64,000 bases of DNA from Taxillus chinensis (Eukaryota; Streptophyta; Magnoliopsida; Santalales; Loranthaceae), in NCBI GenBank assembly GCA_023512835.1, contig CM042090.1, positions 2,426,826 through 2,490,825 on the forward strand, given 5' to 3'. The notes beneath the pieces were generated by a model that saw only the letters and a program-made list of their open reading frames with translations, did no database searches and was not told the DNA's origin. This document shows positions 58,392 to 64,000 of the stretch, piece by piece (position 1 is the first letter of the stretch; each line of letters opens with the position of its first letter). The position numbers and the translations under genes were made by a program.

Positions 58392-60232
58392 TGTCACGCC
58401 CCGGATTTCCGACCCGGGGAAACCGGTACGTGACTCCCCGTTCACCCACACGGAGGGTAAAGGGGTTGGATTACTAGATGCCACACGAGCAAAACTAACA
58501 ATTACAATAAACAAACAAGCCACATCTTTATTTAATTTCAAACATCAAAAGGGTCACAAAGCAACCATGTTCCATACTACAGTTCAATCCCTTATTACAT
58601 CCCCCCCCTTAGGGTTACATAAATTATAAAATTACATTACTGAACTAAACAATAAAATGAAGATGGTCTTCCACCTTGGTGTATCCACCTAACGCCTGTA
58701 AGTCCCTGGAAAACAAGCAAACACAGTAGGAGGGGTGAGCAACCACAGCTAAGTAGGGATCAAGTCTCCTCAATCCTTCCCATGTTCCTAGCAAATACAT
58801 TCATGTGCACAGGTGTAGTGACGTGGCAGTATTAGGAAAAAGAAAATAAAACATTTCACACAAGCGGGCGTAACCCCAGCCCCAGCCACACTGGCTAACA
58901 AACCACATCTCAAGCAAGTAATTTAACCGCCTCTTCAGGCCACTGATTTAACCGCCTCTCAGGCAAAGTAGTTTAACTGACTCTTCAGGCCATTGGTTTA
59001 ACCGCCTCTCTGGCAAAGTAATTTAACCGCCTCTTCAGGCCAGATACCACAGTCATGCACACAACATACACCACGGTCACTCAAGCATAAAAACCAAACA
59101 CTTGGTGTGCACCCATTCACAAGTGCACAAACCCAGCCATTCAGGCAATAGAACAAACACCCAGCATGCATACATACACCAAATCACAAGTCCAGCCACA
59201 CAGGCATATTATCAAACATGTACTAGGCATATACACACAGCAATATTCACTCAGGCATTTCATCGAACATGTAACATGCACTGACCACCCAACAATAGAA
59301 TCACACCAAAATGCCATTGAAGGCCAACATCCATATAGGAGATCACACCTATATGGATTACATATATATATAAACAGATATAATCCATAATCTACCCTAG
59401 AACCCTAGAACAGAGGAGGATTTAGGAAGAACAGAACCCCTACCTTGTATGTTCTCCTGCTCCCGCTTCCACGCAAGACTCCGACCACCCACGCAAGACG
59501 CTCCGACAACCACCAGAAGCTCTCCTTCCCTCTCTCTCTCTCTCTCTCTGCGACGGCTAGTGGAGCAACAAACCCTAAACCTAAAACAGAGGGGCTTCTC
59601 CTCCTTATATAGACAACACAACATCAAAACGATGTAGTTTTGATTAAGTGAATCCCAGTATCAAAATGACGTAGTTTTGATGGAACAAGCTATGACCTTC
59701 CCACATCCATACACACCAAAATATTCACAATTCCAATATGGTCCTTTGGGAAAAGATGATTAGAATGACAAAACCAAGGTAACCATGCAAAAACATGCCT
59801 GCATGCCAATTTGAACGCCAATTCCCCAATTGGCGTGCAGCTCCCAATGCACTCAAACTTCACCCCAAGCCTCCTTGCATCTTATAGAGGTCTGAGAAGC
59901 AAAAATATGCTTGCACGTGAAATGGGTGAATTCACGTGCAGGTCCAAATGCTCTGAAATTTCTGTGGTAGATAAAGGACCTCATTCTAAGCAACTTTTGT
60001 TCTTGCACGTCAATTGTTTGAGGCCATCTACTATATCAAAAGTGAGCTCCAAAATCTGGCAAAACAGCTTAAAACCGCATGTATATGCATAGCATCTTCC
60101 TAAGGCATAAATGTACGTTATCACTTGTCACATGCACCTCCCAAAAGTCCCCTCTTGGGCTCATCTCTTACCTCAAACTTGTGCACCAACATCCAAGGTG
60201 TGTGGTTAACTTCTTACACACGGGTCATTACA
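58392..60232 (-). repeat. G 5' LTR
   Basis: 1841 bp, TGTCACGCCCCGG to CGGGTCATTACA as written, nearly identical to the 3' LTR. It has a tandem array (58915-59045), a CT microsatellite (59530-59549), a TATA complement CCTTATATAGA (near 59603) and palindromes at 59623-59681. Confidence 0.94.
58706..59443 (-). other. Putative intron inside G 5' LTR
   Basis: On the minus strand the donor ACAAG/GTAGGGG (59443) and acceptor CTTGTTTTCCAG/GGAC (58706) enclose 738 bp, matching the 3' LTR copy. Confidence 0.5.
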
Positions 60233-60237
60233 AGGGT

Positions 60238-60290
60238 AATGTGGTGGCAGATGCTCTGAGTAGGAAGAGCAGGGCCGTGGTGGCCCATTG
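60238..60290 (+). pseudogene. Tekay-like RNase H fragment L, right part
   Basis: It reads NVVADALSRKSRAVVAHC, the direct continuation of 51517 after removing G and one AGGGT copy. It is cut at 60290 by element J. Confidence 0.88.
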
Positions 60291-60720
60291 TGTAAGGACC
60301 CGTACCTTGAGTTAGTAAGTTTTGCCTCCTAAGTAGAGTTTTTCTAGATTTTGACCTAGTAAATGGACTCCAATGAATTCACGTGCAAAAGGAAAGATGC
60401 TTAGAATGATGTCCTCTATCTACCACAGAAGTTTCAGGCCAAATGGACATGTATGTGAGGTGCACGTGATATGGGTCCAATTCACGTGCAAGTGTAATTG
60501 TCTTCCAAATGATGCAAGGAGGCTAGGGGTGAAGTTTGAGAGCATTTGGAGTTCATATGGAGTTGCACGTGAATTGGGAATTCACGTGCAAATTGGCGTG
60601 CAGCCATATTTTTGCATGGTTCCCTTGGTTTTGTCATTCTAAGGAACTTTCTCCAAAGGACCATGTTGAAATTCTGAGTATTTTGGCCTATATGGGTGCG
60701 GAAAGGTGGTAACTTGTGTG

Positions 60721-60799
60721 ATCAAAACTACGTCGTTTTGATGCTGGGATTCACTTAATCAAAACTACGTCGTTTTGATGTTGTGTTGTCTATATAAGG
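60721..60799 (+). promoter_or_regulatory. J LTR core promoter: two palindromic repeats and TATA box
   Basis: Two copies of a 22-bp palindrome (arms ATCAAAAC/GTTTTGAT, core TACGTC) start at 60721 and 60758, spaced 37 bp, followed by CTATATAAGG at 60790-60799. Transcription would start near 60825 (inference). Confidence 0.75.
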
Positions 60800-60976
60800 A
60801 GGAGAAGCCCTCTGTTTTAGGTTTAGGGTTCTCTTCAGTTCTTTGCGGCCGTCGTAGAGAGAGAGAGCTAGAGAGAAGGAAGGGGAGTGCTTGGTTGTTG
60901 CCGGAGCATCTCGCGTGGGGAGGACGGCGTTCGGCTTGGGATCAGACCGTTGCTGTGTTGTTGCATTTTCCTTGAG

Positions 60977-61728
60977 GTAGGGATTCTGTTCTTCCTAAGT
61001 CCTCCTCTGTCCTAGGGTCCTAGGGCAGAATATGAGTTATATCTGTTATATTATTTATATGTAAATTCATATAGGTGTGACCTCCTATATGAATGTTGGC
61101 CTTCGATGGCGTTTTGGTGTGATTTCGAGGTTGGGTGGTTAGTGCATGTTAAGTGTTTGATAAAATGCCGGTGTGGATATGCCTGTATGAATATGCCTGT
61201 GTGTATGCTCGAACGTGTTTGAAATAATGCCTGTGAGGCTATGCATATTATGTGTTTGGAATAATAGCCGTGTGTGTGGGTCGTGAGCCTGTGAATATAT
61301 GCATGCTAAGTGTTCGACGTTATTCCCGTGTGACTAAGCATATTAAGTGTTTGATGTTATGCCTGTATGGCCTTATATGCTGCGTGTTTGTTTTGTGGAA
61401 CCCGGTGGCTGTGGAAGCCCGGGACTGTTTGTGGAACCCGGTGGCTGTGGAAGCCCGGGACTGTTTTGTGGAACCCGGTGGCTGTGGAAGCCCGGGACTG
61501 TTCTTGAAACCCGGTGGCTGTGGAAGCCCGGGAGTGTTTATGTACCAGCCCATGTATGATTGTGTTTACTGTTATAGCCTGTAACTATATCTGGTGGAAT
61601 AATTGTATCACGACACAGCACTTGTAAACAAGGCATGTAGATAATAGGTGCATGGGATGGGTTGGGGAGACATGATCCCTACTGAGCTGTGGTTGCTCAC
61701 CCCTCCTACCATGTTGTTTTCTTTACAG
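60977..61728 (+). other. Putative intron inside J LTR
   Basis: The donor CTTGAG/GTAGGG and acceptor GTTTTCTTTACAG/GAACC enclose 752 bp, including the tandem array and the conserved block. It is supported by comparison with seven other LTRs, not by RNA. Confidence 0.5.
61396..61540. repeat. Tandem array, about 37-bp unit
   Basis: Four copies of a unit containing GAACCCGGTGGCTGTGGAAG and CCCGGGACTGTT. Confidence 0.92.
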
Positions 61729-62013
61729 GAACCTACAGGCGTTAGGTGGAACCCCAAGGTGGAAGACCTTGTTTATTTTATTGTTTATGTTATTTTATTA
61801 TGGGAACTGATGTAACCCCAATGGGGATGGATTGAAAAGAAGACTTTGTATTAAAGACTGATTTAGTTTGATGGACTTTATTTTTCTTGAATGTGTTGTG
61901 AATGTTTTAAATGTTCAGTTCTTGGTTTGTATCCTAACCCCTTTGCCCTCCGTGTGAGTAAAGGGGAGTCACGTACCGGTTTCCTCGGGTTGGAAATCCG
62001 GGGCGTGACAATA

Positions 62014-62442
62014 TGGTATCAGAGCATGGTCTAGTTGGCCTAGGGTAGTGGGCGGACTTGGTTATCTTGAGTCCTTTGGAGGAGCCTGGAGGGACATGCC
62101 TGATCAACATGGTCCTCTTTGAGCCTCCAAGGTGTACTTAGGGTAGTCCAGTCTTGTGGTAGGATTTGCATGCATTGGCATTAGGGCACTAGTTGCATTT
62201 GTTGTCATGTGTGAAGGATGTGCATAACATGATTATGTGTGACCTGTGCAACTCTGAATATTCTTGGAATGCCTTGGGTATGACTACAATGTGGACTGTG
62301 CTGTGTGCAATATTGATTGATGCAATGGTTAACATGTGTGTAATGCCGTGTATGGCTTGACTTGATAATGGGGTAGAGGTAGTCAACTTGTTAGTAGTCA
62401 AACGCGTTCTGACGTTTGTGCATCTTACTTCATGTAGTAAGA
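62014..62442 (+). promoter_or_regulatory. J primer-binding site (62014-62025) and leader
   Basis: TGGTATCAGAGC lies 3 bp after the LTR, complementary to initiator tRNA-Met. The leader matches G and F. Confidence 0.92.
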
Positions 62443-63442
62443 ATGCCACCAGGAGAGTGACACGTGCGTCCGGGCGATGGGCGATGAGTCATCTGCCCAT
62501 GAGGGTCCGGGTGCGGGACCATCCGTTGGAGGGCATGCGTTGCCTGCGGCACGGCTACAAGAAGGCATCCGGCTGGAGGTACGAGAGCTACGGGAGGGAC
62601 TCCGGCAGGATGTTCGGGAGGAGGTGCGCCGTGAGATGGCGGCCACAGCAGGTGGTGCCACCACCACCACCACCGGTAGGAGAGCCGCCTCGTGAGCGTG
62701 AGAGTTCGGCTGGGTGGTGTACCGACCCGTGCGAGAGGATGACGTGGTGACACGGTTCCGAAAGGAACAACCTCCGCGATTTAAGGGGGGAGAAGACCCT
62801 GTGGTAGGCGAGCGGTGGTTGAGGCAGATTGAGCATGTGTTCTCCTTTCTCCTGCCCGGGGAGGAGGATAAGGTGCGGCCCGGCAATTCGGCAGTGGAGG
62901 GGGACGCTTTGGAGTGGTGGACGAGCGTTGCGGGGAGCCATGCGGTGCAACTCATGTTTTGGGAGGAGTTCTTGCAACTCTTCCATGATGAGTTCTTCTC
63001 GGAATCGGTGAGATGGCGAGAAGAGGGAAGAATTTGGCGGCTTAGCCAGGGATCCAAGACGGTACCGAGTATGAGCGGGAGTTCCGGAGATTGAGTAGGT
63101 TTGCTCCCGAGAGCGTGGTAGGGGAGGACCCGAAGGCCCACAAGTTCACCCTGGGTCTCAGGCCAGCCCTTAGGGAGAGGGTGGCAATTCTACGCTTGAG
63201 GACCTATGCTGAGGCTGTGGAGACGGCCCGTATAGCTGAGAGAGAACTGGATGATGGGAGGCAGGCCCATCAGGGGCGCCAGTTGCAGAGTGGGCCTGAT
63301 CGAGATGCAGGGTCCAAGAGGCTCAAGACGGAGGAGAGGGATAGCAGTTCCTTCCGTAGCAGGGGACAGACATTGGTGAACCCAGGGAGGTCTAGCTTTG
63401 GCGGTGGCGACAGGGCGGTCCACACGGGGGTCTCCCGCCGGT
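62443..63442 (+). pseudogene. J gag (capsid), frameshifted
   Basis: The ATG at 62443 (ATGCCACCAGG) matches the gag starts of G and F, but one-base losses near 62452 and 62472 put the following codons out of frame. Pieces recognisable by comparison with G are DESSAHEGPGAG, EGIRLEVRELREGLRQDVRE, then from 62714 DDVVTRFRKEQPPRFK and EDPVVGERWLRQIEHVFSFL, and from 63091 FTLGLRPALRERVAILRLRT and ERELDDGRQAHQGRQLQSGP. At least four frame changes are present, so gag is dead. Confidence 0.88.
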
Positions 63443-64000
63443 TGTTACCGCTGTGGGGAGCAAGGCCACTTGAGAAAGGAGTGTCCAAAGAGGGACTGGA
63501 AATGCCATAGATGTGGACGAGAGGGCCATCTGAGCCGGGTTTGCCGGAGTGGCAACAGGGGAGTTGGAGGCATGACATCCAGCACAAGGAGTGATGCCAG
63601 TTTTCGTGCACCAGCAGAGAGACCAGCTCGTCAGTGGCCGGCTAGTCAGGCAGGATCGAATCAGACCCGACCTCAGGGGAGGCCGGAGCGGCAGCAGACG
63701 GAAGCTGGAGGCAGCCTTGGCGGGAAGCGCCCAGTGAGTGAGCCGACCAGTGGCACGGGCCAAGGGAGGGTGTTTGCGCTGGAGGCGACATATCCGGAGG
63801 AGGCTGAGCTACCAACCCCACCAGCTGAGGGTGGAGCAGGACCATCGGTGGTTAGAGGTACCCTCTTGATCTCCCGTACATTAGCTTTTGTTCTTTTCGA
63901 TACGGGTGCATCATGTTCGTTTGTTGCTGAGCTTGTAATAGACGGCTTGGGGTTAGCCTGTGTGGAGGCCACGAGGCCCCTAGTTGTAGAGTCTCCGGTG
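63443..64000 (+). pseudogene. J gag zinc knuckles and protease, open to the window end
   Basis: This 186-codon frame is open to the last base of the window. It starts with two complete zinc knuckles, CYRCGEQGHLRKEC and CHRCGREGHLSRVC (Cys-x2-Cys-x4-His-x4-Cys), then a Gln/Arg/Pro-rich linker. The aspartic protease motif LFDTGASCSFV lies near 63895-63927. It is out of frame with the preceding gag piece. In G the second knuckle has a TGA where this copy has CGA. Confidence 0.85.

Larger units (their letters stand above)
51518..60232 (-). mobile_element. Tekay/Del-like Ty3/gypsy element G, near complete, 8.7 kb
   Basis: Perfect AGGGT target repeats (51513-51517 and 60233-60237) flank two LTRs of 1853 and 1841 bp, which by eye differ by only a few tens of positions. 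The order on the minus strand is LTR, PBS, gag, protease, RT, RNase H, integrase, PPT, LTR. It inserted inside the RNase H region of fragment L. Eight in-frame stops and a deletion through the integrase core show it cannot encode working proteins although it is the youngest complete element here. Confidence 0.95.
60291..62010 (+). repeat. J 5' LTR
   Basis: It begins TGTAAGGACCCGTACC and ends AATCCGGGGCGTGACA. The order is palindromes (60721-60779), TATA box CTATATAAGG (60790-60799), GA-rich leader (60855-60882), donor-like GAG/GTAGGG (60976), tandem array (61396-61540), conserved block (61651-61705), acceptor-like TTTCTTTACAG (61728) and the U5 end shared by all LTRs of the group. Confidence 0.93.
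60291..64000 (+). mobile_element. Tekay/Del-like Ty3/gypsy element J, 5' part
   Basis: It has a 1720-bp 5' LTR, PBS, leader, gag and start of protease, continuing past the window end. The likely left target copy is CATTG (60286-60290). It is the same family group as G, with related but distinct LTRs. The 3' end is not visible. Confidence 0.92.

Noticed and set aside
1..64000. tRNA, rRNA or organelle-derived insertions
   Set aside because: No cloverleaf-like tRNA gene, rRNA segment or organelle gene was recognised. The TGGTATCAGAGC matches are primer-binding sites.

Overview
The window is nuclear DNA of a flowering plant. It carries a P-class pentatricopeptide repeat (PPR) gene, LTR retrotransposons primed by initiator-methionine tRNA, Reina-like and Tekay/Del-like chromoviruses, SIRE-like Copia LTRs, a MITE with a plant-type GGGTGTAAAA terminus, and a decayed plant eIF2-alpha copy. 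The species cannot be named. About three quarters of the sequence is retrotransposon, mostly nested, and the only gene that looks intact is the PPR gene (32770-35223, minus).

Layout. 1-5101: Reina-like element A1, inserted in a Copia LTR fragment (B0, 5102-5275). 5281-7091: decayed Copia RT/RNase H (C1). 7478-8833: solo LTR B1. 8839-20250: an old Copia element (D) split by a nest four levels deep: D contains solo LTR K (9611-18211), which contains solo LTR B2 (11039-17912), which contains Reina-like element A2 (12372-17877). Duplicated target sites can be read for K, B2 and A2. 20682-22321: solo Tekay-like LTR. 22322-35461: the least TE-dense part, with an eIF2-alpha pseudogene that keeps its introns, AT-rich intergenic DNA, small TE remnants and the PPR gene. 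35468-35968: MITE in the PPR upstream region. 36071-38844: Reina-like fragment H, carrying a 191-bp mini-LTR. 38845-44878: Copia element B3 (LTR, PBS, start of gag), broken by two solo Tekay-like LTRs. 44879-51058: chimeric Tekay-like element (E/F). 51059-51517 plus 60238-60290: Tekay-like RT/RNase H fragment L, split by the near-complete element G (51518-60232, minus). 60291-64000: the 5' part of element J, running off the window.

Every retroelement coding region has stops, frameshifts or deletions. Most stops whose original codon can be read from a related copy are C-to-T or G-to-A changes at CAG, CAA, TGG or CGA, as expected from decay of methylated DNA.

The most unusual signal is inside the Tekay-like LTRs. 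Their sense strands share one layout: a repeated palindrome (37-bp spacing) before the TATA box in the shorter class, a GA/CT-rich leader, a splice-donor-like GTAGG, a family-specific tandem array, a conserved block containing CTACTGAGCTGTGG, and a pyrimidine tract ending in CAG. This suggests an intron located inside the LTR itself. It is an inference from comparing eight LTR copies and has not been tested with RNA.
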